Translations under genes and position numbers: made by a program
In this document: positions 24,942 through 33,581 of the stretch, piece after piece
Layout of the letters: each line of letters opens with the position of its first letter
Position numbering within the stretch: position 1 is the stretch's first letter
Assembly (NCBI RefSeq): GCF_000787835.1
Contig: NZ_BBPP01000035.1
Span: 21,327 to 85,326, forward strand
Direction: 5' to 3'
From: Streptacidiphilus melanogenes
GTDB taxonomy: Bacteria; Actinomycetota; Actinomycetes; Streptomycetales; Streptomycetaceae
Length of the DNA: 64,000 bases
Notes under the pieces: generated by a model
Database searches by the model: none
What the model saw: only the letters and a program-made list of their open reading frames with translations
Told to the model about the DNA's origin: nothing

Positions 24942-25352
24942 ATGCGAACCAACGGCACGTTCTCGGTCGTCTCCATGCAGCCCGTCTCGGCCGAGGAGTT
25001 CTCCGGCAAGGTGGGCACGGGCCTCACCACGGGCGTCGCGACCATGGAGAAGCACTTCGCCGGGGCCGTCGAGGGCCGCTCCGAGACGCTGTTCACCTCT
25101 GCCTACGACATCGGGCGCGGGGTCGGCACGTACGTCGCCATGGAGTCCTTCGAGGGCACGGTCGACGGCTGCTCCGGCACGTTCAACTTCGCGCACTCGG
25201 CCACGACGGACGGCGACAACCGGCGGGACGAGTTCTTCGTCCTCGTGCCCGGCAGCGGCACGGGCGAGCTCGCGGGCATAGCCGGCACGGGCGGGCTGAC
25301 CGTCGAGCCCGACGGCACCCACCGGATCTGGCTCGACTACACGCTGGGCTGA
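24942..25352 (+). CDS. DUF3224 protein
   Basis: A 136-residue protein of the DUF3224 (allene-oxide-cyclase-like barrel) family. Typical elements are KHFAGAVEGRSETLFTSAYD, TYVAMESFEGTVDGCSGTFN and the C-terminal THRIWLDYTL. The role is unknown. ATG at 24942 follows a TAGCGT by six bases with no ribosome binding site, so a leaderless mRNA is possible. The 3' end overlaps the convergent phosphatase gene by 16 bp. Confidence 0.85.
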   Translation: MRTNGTFSVVSMQPVSAEEFSGKVGTGLTTGVATMEKHFAGAVEGRSETLFTSAYDIGRGVGTYVAMESFEGTVDGCSGTFNFAHSATTDGDNRRDEFFVLVPGSGTGELAGIAGTGGLTVEPDGTHRIWLDYTLG

Positions 25353-27790
25353 GTCTTCTTCCCGTTCCCGCCGGGCGCGCCGTCCTTCTCGGTCATCTCG
25401 AACCAGACGAGCTTGCCCTCGCCGCTCGGGCGCACACCCCAGCGGTCGGCGAGCAGGTCCAGCAGGACCAGGCCGCGCCCGGAGGAGGCCATCTCGCCCG
25501 GGGAGCGGAGGTGTGGCAGCTCGTCGCTGCCGTCCGAGACCTCGATGCGCAGCCGGCGTTCGCCGGGCGGCCCGGAGAGCTCCGCCAGCAGCGCGCCCTC
25601 CTGGTCGGTGTGCAGCAGCACGTTGGTGAGCAGTTCGGAGACGAGCAACACGGCGGCGTCGGCGTCGTCGGGGCAGTTCCAGTCCTGGAGGATGCCGCGC
25701 AGTTCGCGGCGGGCGGAGGCGACGCGCGCGGGTTGCCCCTGGCCGACGGTCACGACGAGGCGGCGGCCGACGGGCCTGGGCGCGCCGTCGATCGGGTCAC
25801 GGCGGAGCAGCAGCAGGGCGATGTCGTCCTCGCGGCGGTCGGCCAGCCGCCCGGCGCCGGCGTGCGAGCCGGGTCCGTGCACGGCGCGGATCAGCGCGTC
25901 GGCCATGCCTTCCAGGTCGGAGGCGGGGCCGGGGGCCACCACGTCCCGCACCCGGACCCAGCCGCTGAACATGTCGTGCCCGCCGGTCTCGATCAGGCCG
26001 TCGGTGCAGACCATCAGCACCTCGCCGACCTGGAGCTCCAGCGCGGTGACGGGGTAGTCCTCGCCCTCGGGGGCGAGGCCGAGCGGCAGGCCGCCGTCGA
26101 CGTGGCGGATGACGGTGGTGCCGTCGGTCATCCGCAGCACCGGGTGCGGGTGGCCGGCGCGCGCGATCTCGAGGCGTCCACGCGCGGGGTCGGCCTCGAT
26201 GTAGAGGCAGGTGGCGAAGCGGTCCGCGTCGAGGCTGGCCAGAAAGCGGGAGGCCCGGGCCATGACGGCGTCGGGCCGGTGGCCCTCGACGGCGTACGCG
26301 TGCACGGCCGTGCGCAGCCGGGACATCACTCCGGCGGCGTGCACGTCGTGGCCCTGCACGTCGCCGACGACCAAGGCGATCCGGCCGCCGGGCAGGTCGA
26401 CGACGTCGTACCAGTCGCCGCCGACGAGCAGTCCGCCGCCGGTGGGGATGTAGCGGGCGGTCATGGTCAGACCGTCGATCTCGCGCGCCGAGTCGCCCAT
26501 GCTGCGGCGCAGGCCGCGCGAGAGGGCCCGCTCCGCCTCGTTGGTGTGCGCGCGCTCAAGGGCCTGGGAGAGCATCCGGGCCACAGTGGAGAGCACCGCT
26601 CGCTCGTCCGGGGTGAACGCGACGGTCGTCTCGAACGCGGCCAGCCAGGTGCCGGTGGTGCGGCCCGCGGTCACCAGCGGCAGAAAGGCCCACGACCGGC
26701 GGTGGAACGGCTCGGCGAGGGGCCAGGTCGCGGGGAAGTGCCGCTGGTACTCGGCAGGGGAGGACAGGTAGATCGGTCGGCCGGTCCGCACCACCTGCGC
26801 CGCCGGGTACTCGGTGTCCAGCGGCATCTCGAAGGCGCCGGTCTGCGTGGGGGTGTGTCCGTGCTGGCCGACGACGGTGAGCTTGGTGCCCTTCACCCCG
26901 AACACGGCCTGGGCGTCAGGGGAGAAGCCCGGCATGGCCAGAGTCGCGGCGACCCGCAGCACCTCGCTGGTGGTGCCCGCCTCGGCCAGGGCCCGGCCCG
27001 CGTCCAGCAGGAAGGCCTCGCGCGAGCGGCGCAGGTCGGCGGCGGGCAGCCGCGGCGCGGTCGTGGGCAGCGTGTTGAGCTCGTGGATCTGGCGGCGTTC
27101 GCGTTCCGCGTCGGCGGCGTGAGCCGCCGGTTGGGCGGCGGCAGCGGGCTGGGGAGGCCGCGCCTCGCGTGGGGCGGCGCCGTCGTCGGCGTCGTCGACC
27201 GGCGGGTGCGGCGCGGCGTTCGGGTCGGGGCCCGGCACGCGGCTGCGGCCGTCGAGGACGGTCCCTTGCAGGCTGTACGGGCTGTTCGCCGGGCCGGGGG
27301 ATATCTGGAGGTGGAGTGTGCGCAGCAGGCGGCCGTCCGGGGTCACCACCCGGACGCGGACCTCGCCCGGGCGGGCCTCGCTCGCGATCAGCTGGGAGAG
27401 CGCACTGAGGCGCACGAAGTCCTCGCCGTGCAGGCGGGCGCGGATCGTGGCGGCGTTCGGCATCGGCCCGTCGAGGGGGAGGCCGAGGAGTTCGCGGGTG
27501 CGGGCGTCGGCCTCGACGATCCCCCGGGCGCGGTTCCAGCGCCACACGCCGATGCCGGCGGAGCCGAGGACGGCCGCGCTGAGCTCGTCGGGGGTGAGCT
27601 CGCCGGGGGTGAGCTCGCCGGTGAGGTCGGCCGGTCCGGGTTCGGCGGTCGCGCGGCCGTTGCCGGTGGGCTCGTCGGCCGGCCCGGGGGAGCCGGGGCG
27701 CGCGGCCGATCGCGTGGCCGAGGGCGAGCCCGCCTGCGCTGCCGGAGGCGCGGCTGCTGAGCGCGCGACCGGGTCTGATGCGCTGGCCAT
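25337..27790 (-). CDS. PAS-GAF-SpoIIE phosphatase with HATPase domain
   Basis: Multidomain regulator of 817 residues. In order: an Ala/Pro-rich N-terminus with a GELTPGELTP repeat; a PAS-like domain (IGVWRWNRARGIVEADARTR); a linker; a GAF domain (about 280-420); a SpoIIE/PP2C domain with GGDWYDVVDLPGGRIALVVG and GDVQGHDVHAAG; and a C-terminal GHKL ATPase with LLVSELLTNVLLHTDQEG and SGRGLVLLDLLADRWGV. It combines an RsbU-like phosphatase and an RsbW-like kinase, as in streptomycete switches controlling sigma factors through anti-sigma-factor antagonists. No antagonist gene is adjacent. Confidence 0.9.
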   Translation of the reverse strand: MASASDPVARSAAAPPAAQAGSPSATRSAARPGSPGPADEPTGNGRATAEPGPADLTGELTPGELTPDELSAAVLGSAGIGVWRWNRARGIVEADARTRELLGLPLDGPMPNAATIRARLHGEDFVRLSALSQLIASEARPGEVRVRVVTPDGRLLRTLHLQISPGPANSPYSLQGTVLDGRSRVPGPDPNAAPHPPVDDADDGAAPREARPPQPAAAAQPAAHAADAERERRQIHELNTLPTTAPRLPAADLRRSREAFLLDAGRALAEAGTTSEVLRVAATLAMPGFSPDAQAVFGVKGTKLTVVGQHGHTPTQTGAFEMPLDTEYPAAQVVRTGRPIYLSSPAEYQRHFPATWPLAEPFHRRSWAFLPLVTAGRTTGTWLAAFETTVAFTPDERAVLSTVARMLSQALERAHTNEAERALSRGLRRSMGDSAREIDGLTMTARYIPTGGGLLVGGDWYDVVDLPGGRIALVVGDVQGHDVHAAGVMSRLRTAVHAYAVEGHRPDAVMARASRFLASLDADRFATCLYIEADPARGRLEIARAGHPHPVLRMTDGTTVIRHVDGGLPLGLAPEGEDYPVTALELQVGEVLMVCTDGLIETGGHDMFSGWVRVRDVVAPGPASDLEGMADALIRAVHGPGSHAGAGRLADRREDDIALLLLRRDPIDGAPRPVGRRLVVTVGQGQPARVASARRELRGILQDWNCPDDADAAVLLVSELLTNVLLHTDQEGALLAELSGPPGERRLRIEVSDGSDELPHLRSPGEMASSGRGLVLLDLLADRWGVRPSGEGKLVWFEMTEKDGAPGGNGKKTQPSV

Positions 27791-27881
27791 CGGCGGGGCC
27801 CCTTCGACTACGGATTTATGTGATCACCCTACGGCCCGATGCCCCCTCAGGTCGCGACGACAATCAAGATCATCCGTGCTT

Positions 27882-27906
27882 TTGCCTCTGGGGCAAGAAA
27901 CTTGCC
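27882..27906. promoter_or_regulatory. TTGCC/GGCAA operator of the XRE-cupin gene
   Basis: TTGCC (27882-27886) and GGCAA (27892-27896) form a palindrome, and a further CTTGCC follows at 27901. They lie 32-56 bp before the XRE-cupin ATG, in the spacer divergent from the SpoIIE gene, and are probably the autoregulatory site. The AT content here is above the local average. Confidence 0.5.
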
Positions 27907-27937
27907 TACCTGGCCGCAGCGGGTGTCCACTGGGGTC

Positions 27938-28537
27938 ATGGACGCAGACGCCACCGGAACGGGGCTCGGGCCCGAGGACCTCCCGGGCCTGGGAGCCCGC
28001 CTCCGCGAGCGCCGCCTGCGCAGCGGCCTGACCCTCGAGGCCGCCGCCGCGCGCGTCGGTCTCTCCCCGGCCCACCTCTCCCGGCTGGAGACCGCCAAAC
28101 GGCAGCCCTCCTTGCCGTTGTTGCTGGGCCTGTCCCGAGCTTACGCCGTTCCCCTCGACGTACTGCTCGGGGAGGCCCCCGCGGCGCCGACCGCAGTGAT
28201 CCGCGGCGGCGCCGCGGAGCCCAGCCTCGCCGGAGGCTGGACCTACCGGGCCGCGGGAGCGCCCGGCCGGGCGATGCAGGCGCTGCGCGTGCACGTACCG
28301 CCGGACATCCAGGACGCGGTCGTGCGGGTACACCCCGGCGAGGAATGGCTGTACGTGCTCAGCGGCCGTCTCGTACTGACCCTCGACCGCGAGCGCCACC
28401 TGCTGGAGCCGGGCGACTCCGCCCACTTCGACTCCATGCGTCCCCACCGCCTGGCGGCGGACACGCCGACCGGCACCGATCTGCTCTTCCTGCACACGCT
28501 GCTGCAGAGCCCGACCTCGGAGTTGTGCCTTGGCTGA
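27938..28537 (+). CDS. XRE-cupin transcriptional regulator
   Basis: A 199-residue regulator: N-terminal HTH (LRERRLRSGLTLEAAAARVG, then LSPAHLSRLETAKRQPSLPL) joined to a C-terminal cupin sensor (VRVHPGEEWLYVLSGRLVL and EPGDSAHFDSMRPHRLA). The cupin keeps two His and a Glu that could hold a metal. Such regulators control small-molecule uptake or catabolism. The stop codon overlaps the TTG start of the next gene by eight bases, so the two are coupled; the pair is recurrent in streptomycetes as I recall. Confidence 0.88.
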   Translation: MDADATGTGLGPEDLPGLGARLRERRLRSGLTLEAAAARVGLSPAHLSRLETAKRQPSLPLLLGLSRAYAVPLDVLLGEAPAAPTAVIRGGAAEPSLAGGWTYRAAGAPGRAMQALRVHVPPDIQDAVVRVHPGEEWLYVLSGRLVLTLDRERHLLEPGDSAHFDSMRPHRLAADTPTGTDLLFLHTLLQSPTSELCLG

Positions 28538-28733
28538 CCACATCCACACCCTGCCCGCCGGTCCCCTCCCCACGGCCCCCGCCGCGGAGTACGTCCCCGC
28601 CGGCCCCGTCGAGGACGGCGCGAAGCGGACGGCGCGCCGCGTCAACATCCGCGTCTTCATCTACGTGATCGGCCTGCACGTCTTCGCGGGCTTCGCCATG
28701 CTCCTCTTCTACGCCGCCGGCCACCGCAGCTGA
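28530..28733 (+). CDS. One-helix membrane protein coupled to XRE-cupin (DUF6126-like)
   Basis: A 67-residue protein. An N-terminal cytoplasmic half with many Pro and Ala, a basic patch (KRTARR) and one membrane helix, VFIYVIGLHVFAGFAMLLFY. The TTG start at 28530 lies inside the preceding gene, eight bases before its stop. It resembles the short DUF6126 proteins found next to cupin regulators, though the family name is from memory. It may be a small subunit of a transporter or a membrane tether for the regulator. Function unknown. Confidence 0.65.
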   Translation: MADHIHTLPAGPLPTAPAAEYVPAGPVEDGAKRTARRVNIRVFIYVIGLHVFAGFAMLLFYAAGHRS

Positions 28734-28761
28734 CCGCCCCTCGCCCGCGGCCCCCCAGGGC

Positions 28762-29370
28762 TCACGGCAGGCGGGCGATCAGCTCCGCCGAGGTCTGCGG
28801 AGTCGAGAACATCGGGAAGTCGTAGGTGATGGCGTTCTCGTGCTCCTCCTTGGAGACCGCGGCCGTGCAGTCCGTCAGGGTGATCACCCGGTAGCCGTTC
28901 TCGTAGCCCGTGCGCATCGTCGACTCCACGCAGCAGTTGGTGAGGAAGCCGCCGATGACCAGCGTGGTGATGCCCTTGCTGCGCAGGATGAAGTCCAGGT
29001 TGGTGCTGGCGAAGGTGTCCAGCCCGCGCTTGCCCTCCACCACGATGTCGCCCGCCTGCGGGGCCAGCACGTCCGCGATCTCCGCGCCCCAGGTGCCCTT
29101 GACGAACGCGTTGCCGTCCACGACGCCCTTGAGGATGCCGTAGGGGTGGCGGGTGATCTCGTGGTAGCCCGGCGCGAAGGAGATCGGGGCGTGCACGACC
29201 GTCACCCCCGCCCGGCGGGCGGCCGCGACCAGCTGCCGGGTGTTGTCCAGCATGCCGGTGGCCTCCATGACCGGGCGCACGGCCTCGTGCAGCACCCCGC
29301 CGTCGGAGACGAACTCGTTCTGAAACTCGATCAGGAGCAGCGCCGTGGTGCCGGGATCCAGAGTCGTCAT
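28762..29370 (-). CDS. Isochorismatase-like cysteine hydrolase
   Basis: Hydrolase of about 202 residues. The Cys nucleophile and oxyanion elements are in TTLVIGGFLTNCCVESTMRT, the Lys in IVVEGKRGLDTF, and the acidic residue in ALLLIEFQNEF. In most family members this last motif reads D-x-Q-N-D; here Glu replaces the catalytic Asp, a variant I have seen in one subgroup. Substrates of the family include isochorismate, nicotinamide and carbamoyl compounds, and cannot be told apart here. ATG at 29370; a GTG lies three codons upstream. Confidence 0.82.
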   Translation of the reverse strand: MTTLDPGTTALLLIEFQNEFVSDGGVLHEAVRPVMEATGMLDNTRQLVAAARRAGVTVVHAPISFAPGYHEITRHPYGILKGVVDGNAFVKGTWGAEIADVLAPQAGDIVVEGKRGLDTFASTNLDFILRSKGITTLVIGGFLTNCCVESTMRTGYENGYRVITLTDCTAAVSKEEHENAITYDFPMFSTPQTSAELIARLP

Positions 29371-29445
29371 GGCACTCACTCAAGCACGCGCCACCCACCC
29401 TGACGAGACCGCCTACGGGTGACACGCGTCCGGGCCGGGGCGGCG

Positions 29446-30174
29446 TCAGGTCTGCGGCACGCCCTCCTCGCGCAGCAGCCGGAGGAACGCCCGGATGCCG
29501 TTGATGACCTCCTGGTTGTCGGTCAGGCTGCCGAGGGTGTCCTCGAACTTGCGGCCCAGCGCGTGGATGCGCGCCTCCAGCTGGTCGTCGCGCCGGCGCG
29601 CCAGCACCGCGAGGCGGTCCAGCTCCTGAGCCAGGCGACGGGTCTCCGCGTCCAGGCCCGCGACACCGGCCTCCGCGGTGTCGAGACGGTCCTTGAGGGC
29701 GATGATGTCGTCGCGGGGGAAGCTCGCCTCCTCGCGCAGCACGCCGATCCGGGTACGCAGATGGCGCAACCAGGCCTCGGCGGGGCGCAGCACGGTGGCG
29801 ATCAGGTAGAACGCGCAGAACCAGTAGCCGACGGCCTGCCCCGACACCGCCGCGACCACCCCGATGACGAGGGCCGAGACCAGGTGCGCACCGACCGCGG
29901 ACCGCAGCAGGCGGGCCGCGATCCGCTCCGCGTCCAGCTCACGGCCCGCGGCGATGTCGAGCCCGGCCGCCCGGCCCTCGGCGATCTCCTGACGTGCCGT
30001 GTGCGCCTGGAAGTACAGGTTCCATGGCACCGTCAGCAGCACGGCCAGCCACATCAGACAGACCGCGCCCGCACCGAACCCGAGCAACACCGACGTCGAC
30101 ACGTGCGCGACGAAGTGCAGCAGCACGCCGAGGACGGCGGCGCCGACCACGACGATCCCCAAGAAAGCACCCAT
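29446..30174 (-). CDS. Membrane protein with C-terminal coiled coil
   Basis: A 242-residue protein. Helices near residues 3-24, 28-50, about 95-118 and about 118-135 are separated by a charged cytoplasmic loop (QEIAEGRAAGLDIAAGREL). After PAEAWLRHLRTRIGVLREEA comes a long heptad-like region to about residue 225 (DRLDTAEAGVAGLDAETRRL), a probable coiled coil. No enzyme motif. It might be a membrane scaffold. ATG at 30174. Confidence 0.65.
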   Translation of the reverse strand: MGAFLGIVVVGAAVLGVLLHFVAHVSTSVLLGFGAGAVCLMWLAVLLTVPWNLYFQAHTARQEIAEGRAAGLDIAAGRELDAERIAARLLRSAVGAHLVSALVIGVVAAVSGQAVGYWFCAFYLIATVLRPAEAWLRHLRTRIGVLREEASFPRDDIIALKDRLDTAEAGVAGLDAETRRLAQELDRLAVLARRRDDQLEARIHALGRKFEDTLGSLTDNQEVINGIRAFLRLLREEGVPQT

Positions 30175-30244
30175 GACTCGATCTTGGAGCGACGGGGCGC
30201 GGCGGACCAGGGTGTTCCTACTCAGGACCGTCTGGGGGAATCAG

Positions 30245-30260
30245 CCTGGTGCGCACCAGG
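30245..30260. repeat. Perfect 16-bp palindrome
   Basis: CCTGGTGCGCACCAGG is a perfect palindrome in the 126-bp gap between the VOC gene and the membrane coiled-coil gene, both on the minus strand. It is 71 bp upstream of the latter and 41 bp after the former's stop; operator or terminator cannot be decided. Confidence 0.5.
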
Positions 30261-30300
30261 GCGGACGAGTTCCCGCCGACCCGGCCCCGACGACGAGGGC

Positions 30301-30648
30301 TCACCCGTTCGCGCGGGGGTGGCTCGGTTCGTAGAGGGCCAGGTCGCCCCCGCCCGGCAGGCGCAGGCCGGTGAGCAGCCCCCAGGCGAGCTGCTCCACG
30401 GGGCGGGTGAACTCCACGCCCTTCGCCTGCAGTTCGGCCATGGTCCCGATCAGGTCCTCGCACATCAGCATCAGTTCGTGCGAGTGGACGGACGTGGCCG
30501 GGTGGAAGGCGATCTCCGCGGGCGGGGCCTTGAAGATCAGCCAGCCGCGACCGGCGTCGACGCAGGGCATGCCGAGCACGTCGCGGAAGAAGACACGGTC
30601 GGCCTCGGCGTCGCTGCTGTAGATGACCACATGCGCACCATTGATCAC
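30301..30648 (-). CDS. VOC (glyoxalase-like) protein
   Basis: A 115-residue single-domain protein of the vicinal-oxygen-chelate fold: GAHVVIYSSDAEADRVFFRD, then VLGMPCVDAGRGWLIFKAP and GGDLALYEPSHP. Members bind divalent metal or, lacking ligands, sequester drugs. GTG at 30648 is 10 bases after the kinase stop, so it is probably co-transcribed with the kinase. Function unknown. Confidence 0.8.
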   Translation of the reverse strand: MINGAHVVIYSSDAEADRVFFRDVLGMPCVDAGRGWLIFKAPPAEIAFHPATSVHSHELMLMCEDLIGTMAELQAKGVEFTRPVEQLAWGLLTGLRLPGGGDLALYEPSHPRANG

Positions 30649-30657
30649 GATTCGACG

Positions 30658-32100
30658 CTACGGCGCTCCGGCCCCGGCGGCAATCCCGGACGGGCGGGAG
30701 ACGGACAGCGCCACCACCGCGCCCGGCCGGAGCACCGCGCCGGCCACCGGGTCCTGGGAGCAGACGGTGTGCGGCGCGGCCTTGGTCCCCGTGCAGGAGC
30801 CGAAGGAGAGGTGGCCGATCCGGAGGCCGGCTGCCTGCAGTTCGCGTCTGGCGCGGGCGAGGCTCTGACCTGTCAGCTGCGGCACAGCGTGGGTTCCGGC
30901 GCCGGGCGCCGCGTGGCCGGAGGCGAGCCAGCCGCCGACCGAGACCACGCCGGCCACCGCGACAGTCACCACGGTCGCGCCCACGAGCCGTCGCCGTCCG
31001 CGTCGCCGGGGACGGGGCCGGGAGTCCCCGCTCGGCTCGGCCCCGTTTTCGGGTTCCGTCTCGGCTGCGGTCGCGGAGTCGGCAGCGGCCCAGCTGCCGG
31101 ATGCGCCCGACGTGCCCGACGTGGCTGAGGGGGAGCGCAGCGGCAGGGTCGCGTCCGTGCCGGGCCAGGGCGACGGGGGCAGTTCGGCGAGCGTGGGAGC
31201 GTACCCCACCGGGGTGTGCGGCGTCGCCGCAGCAGGTTCGGCGTCCAGGACCGCGCGCAGCGCCGCGCCCATCGCGGCGGAGTCCGGGTAACGCTCGGAG
31301 GGCTGGCGGGACAGCGCGCGCAGCACGAGCGCGTCCACCTCGGGGGCGAGTGACGGCGCGAGCAGCGACGGCGGCTCGGGGTCCTCGTGCAGGCGACGCC
31401 AGACCGTGTTCAGCGGGGTGTCCGCGGTCAGCGGCAGGAGGCCCGTCAGCAGCTCGTGCAGCAGGCAGCCGACCGCGTACAGGTCGCTGCGCGCGTCGGC
31501 GGCCTCGCCGCGCGCCTGCTCGGGGGAGAGGTAGTCGGCGGTGCCGATGACCGTCCCGGCGGCCGTCAGCGCCTGCTCGGCGGCTGCCTCGCCCCGGCCG
31601 AAGCTGCGCGCGATGCCGAAGTCCATCAGCTTGACCGCGACGGTGCCGTCCTCGACGACCATCACGTTGGCCGGCTTGACGTCGCGGTGGACCATGCCGT
31701 GCCGGTGCGCGTGGTCGAGGGCGTCCAGGATCTCCGCGACGACGCGCAGCGCCTGACGCGCGGGCAGCGGCCCGTCGTCGGCGAGGACCTGCGCCAGGGT
31801 CCGGCCCGGCAGGTACTCCATCACCAGGTAGGGCAGGTCGAGGTGCGGTCCGGCCCCCTCGCCCGAGTCGAAGACGGCGACGATGCCCGGGTGGTTGAGC
31901 GAGGCGGCGGCGCGCGCCTCGCGGCCGAAGCGCACGCGCTGCACCGGGTCGGCGGCCAGCTCGGGCCGTAGCACCTTGACCGCCACGGCGCGGTCCAGCC
32001 GCAGGTCGCGGGCACGGTAGACCTCGGCCATGCCGCCGCTGCCGAGCAGTTCGCACAGCAGGTAGCGGTCGCCGAGGGCGGGAGGCTGCAGGGTGTCCAC
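30658..32100 (-). CDS. PknB-type Ser/Thr kinase with one PASTA domain
   Basis: Membrane kinase of 480 residues. Kinase domain 10-270: [20 protein letters not shown] with the ATP-binding loop and Lys, [29 protein letters not shown] and [15 protein letters not shown] Ser/Thr/Pro-rich juxtamembrane part follows, then a basic stop-transfer (RRRGRRR) and one helix near residue 385. The outer part carries a single PASTA repeat ([20 protein letters not shown]), fewer than the four of canonical PknB. PASTA domains sense muropeptides or beta-lactams, so a cell-wall link is likely. GTG start at 32100. Confidence 0.9.
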   Translation of the reverse strand: MDTLQPPALGDRYLLCELLGSGGMAEVYRARDLRLDRAVAVKVLRPELAADPVQRVRFGREARAAASLNHPGIVAVFDSGEGAGPHLDLPYLVMEYLPGRTLAQVLADDGPLPARQALRVVAEILDALDHAHRHGMVHRDVKPANVMVVEDGTVAVKLMDFGIARSFGRGEAAAEQALTAAGTVIGTADYLSPEQARGEAADARSDLYAVGCLLHELLTGLLPLTADTPLNTVWRRLHEDPEPPSLLAPSLAPEVDALVLRALSRQPSERYPDSAAMGAALRAVLDAEPAAATPHTPVGYAPTLAELPPSPWPGTDATLPLRSPSATSGTSGASGSWAAADSATAAETEPENGAEPSGDSRPRPRRRGRRRLVGATVVTVAVAGVVSVGGWLASGHAAPGAGTHAVPQLTGQSLARARRELQAAGLRIGHLSFGSCTGTKAAPHTVCSQDPVAGAVLRPGAVVALSVSRPSGIAAGAGAP

Positions 32101-32109
32101 GACGCGATG

Positions 32110-32162
32110 CTGGCCCGGTTCTTTGTGGGAATCATGTGATCCCCACAGAAGAACCGGGCCAG
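32110..32162. repeat. 53-bp nested inverted repeat
   Basis: Outer arms CTGGCCCGGTTCTT (32110-32123) and AAGAACCGGGCCAG (32149-32162) pair perfectly over 14 bp. Inside, 32125-32146 forms a second palindrome with GTGGG and CCCAC ends around ATCA/TGAT. The whole can fold into one long stem. It lies 10 bp upstream of the kinase GTG and after the ABC transporter operon on the same strand. It could terminate that operon or regulate the kinase. Confidence 0.75.
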
Positions 32163-32228
32163 GGCGCCGGCCTGATCGTGGGAATCATGTGATCCCCACA
32201 GAAGAACCGGGCCAGGGCGCCGGCCTGA
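32125..32228. repeat. 51-bp direct repeat, two copies
   Basis: Bases 32125-32175 and 32178-32228 are identical over 51 positions (period 53), each starting GTGGGAATCATGTGATCCCC and ending GGGCGCCGGCCTGA. A third copy begins (GTGGGA) at 32231 and then diverges. The unit includes the inner palindrome and one outer arm of the inverted repeat, so a recent tandem duplication is likely. Confidence 0.85.
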
Positions 32229-32237
32229 CCGTGGGAG

Positions 32238-33581
32238 TCAGGCGCGGCCGGAGGACTTCTGCGTGCGGCGGGACAGCGAGTCGACGACCACCGCGGCCAG
32301 AAGCACGCCACCAGTGATCATGTACTGGATGTCCAGGGTCAGGCCGAGCATGAACAGCCCGGCGTTGATCGACTCGATGACCAGGATGCCGAGGAGGGCG
32401 GACCAGACCCGGCCGCGGCCACCGAAGAGCGAGGTGCCGCCGATGACGGCCGCGGCGATGGCCATCATCAGGTTGTTGGGGTCCGCGCCCGCCTGCCCGG
32501 CGGCGTTGGTGGTGGCCGCGATGGCCAGACCGCCGAGCGCGGCGAAGGTCCCGGAGATCGCGTAGACCGAGATCCGCACCATCGGGACGCTGATACCGGC
32601 ACGCCGGCTCGCCTCGATGTTGCCGCCGACCGCGAACACCTTGCGGCCGTAGGTGGTGCGGCGCAGCACGAAGTCGCAGATCACCAGCAGGGCCAGGAAG
32701 ATGACCACGTTGTTCGGCACGCCCGAGGCCCGGTTGAGGATCCACGCGACCAGGAACGCCCCGACGGCCAGCACCACCGTGCGCGCGATCAGCTCGGCGG
32801 TGGGGCGGGCCGGCACGCCGGCCGCCTTCCGTCGGCGCTGCTCCAGGAAGCCGCTGGCCGCGAAGCCGACCACCGCGATGCCGGCCAGGATGTAGGCGCC
32901 GGCGATGTCGCCGCCCAGGAAGTACGAGTTGCCGGAGAACAGCGCGTTCAGCGCCTTCGGTTCCAGGTTGATCGTGCCGGTCGAGCCGAGCAGCCAGAGC
33001 ATGACACCCTGCCAGGCCAGGAAGCCGGCCAGGGTGACCACGAAGGCCGGCACACCGATCTTGGCGAAGATCCAGCCCTGCGCCGCGCCGATCGCCATGC
33101 CCGAGAGCAGCGTGACGATGACCGCCAGCCAGGCGTTCCAGTTGTGCTCGACGGACAGCACCGCGTAGATCGCCGCCGCCAGGCCGCTCACCGAACCGAC
33201 CGACAGGTCGATCTCGCCGAGCAGCAGCACGAAGACCAGGCCGACGGCGAGCATGCCGAGGCCGACCATGTAGTAGACGATGAACTCGGCGTTGGCGGCG
33301 CTGAAGTACTGGCTGTTCTGCAGACTGAAGATCAGCCAGATGATGATCAGGCCGATGACGACCGGCAGCGAGCCCAGCTCACCGCCGCGCACCTTGCGCT
33401 TGAACTCGTCGACATAGCCCCGCAGGCCCTCCTGGCGGACCAGCAGGCGCGGGTCGACGGGCGGCGCGATGGCGGCCGACGGCGTCGGGTCGAGGCCCGG
33501 CGGCGGCTCCAGCGGGTTGAACCCGCCCAGCGGATCGGACGGGTCGGGGGAGCCGGAGGGACGAGTGGGGGGTGTGCTCAC
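32238..33581 (-). CDS. Sugar ABC transporter permease (XylH/RbsC-like)
   Basis: Membrane permease of 447 residues with about ten helices after a 65-residue Pro-rich cytoplasmic N-terminus. The family signature GLGMLAVGLVFVLLLGEIDL and SVGSVSGLAAAIYAVLSV are at the first helices, and GTFAALGGLAIAATTNAA and GGTSLFGGRGRVWSALLGIL near the end. It forms the channel of a xylose/ribose-type importer with the next two genes. GTG at 33581 overlaps the ATPase stop by four bases. It is the last gene of the operon. Confidence 0.9.
   Translation of the reverse strand: MSTPPTRPSGSPDPSDPLGGFNPLEPPPGLDPTPSAAIAPPVDPRLLVRQEGLRGYVDEFKRKVRGGELGSLPVVIGLIIIWLIFSLQNSQYFSAANAEFIVYYMVGLGMLAVGLVFVLLLGEIDLSVGSVSGLAAAIYAVLSVEHNWNAWLAVIVTLLSGMAIGAAQGWIFAKIGVPAFVVTLAGFLAWQGVMLWLLGSTGTINLEPKALNALFSGNSYFLGGDIAGAYILAGIAVVGFAASGFLEQRRRKAAGVPARPTAELIARTVVLAVGAFLVAWILNRASGVPNNVVIFLALLVICDFVLRRTTYGRKVFAVGGNIEASRRAGISVPMVRISVYAISGTFAALGGLAIAATTNAAGQAGADPNNLMMAIAAAVIGGTSLFGGRGRVWSALLGILVIESINAGLFMLGLTLDIQYMITGGVLLAAVVVDSLSRRTQKSSGRA

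Noticed and set aside
24092..27760. Very long frame opposite the Mut7-C and SpoIIE genes (over 1200 codons)
   Set aside because: Product is low-complexity Gly/Arg/Ala/Val text without domains; it is the antisense shadow of real genes in GC-rich DNA.
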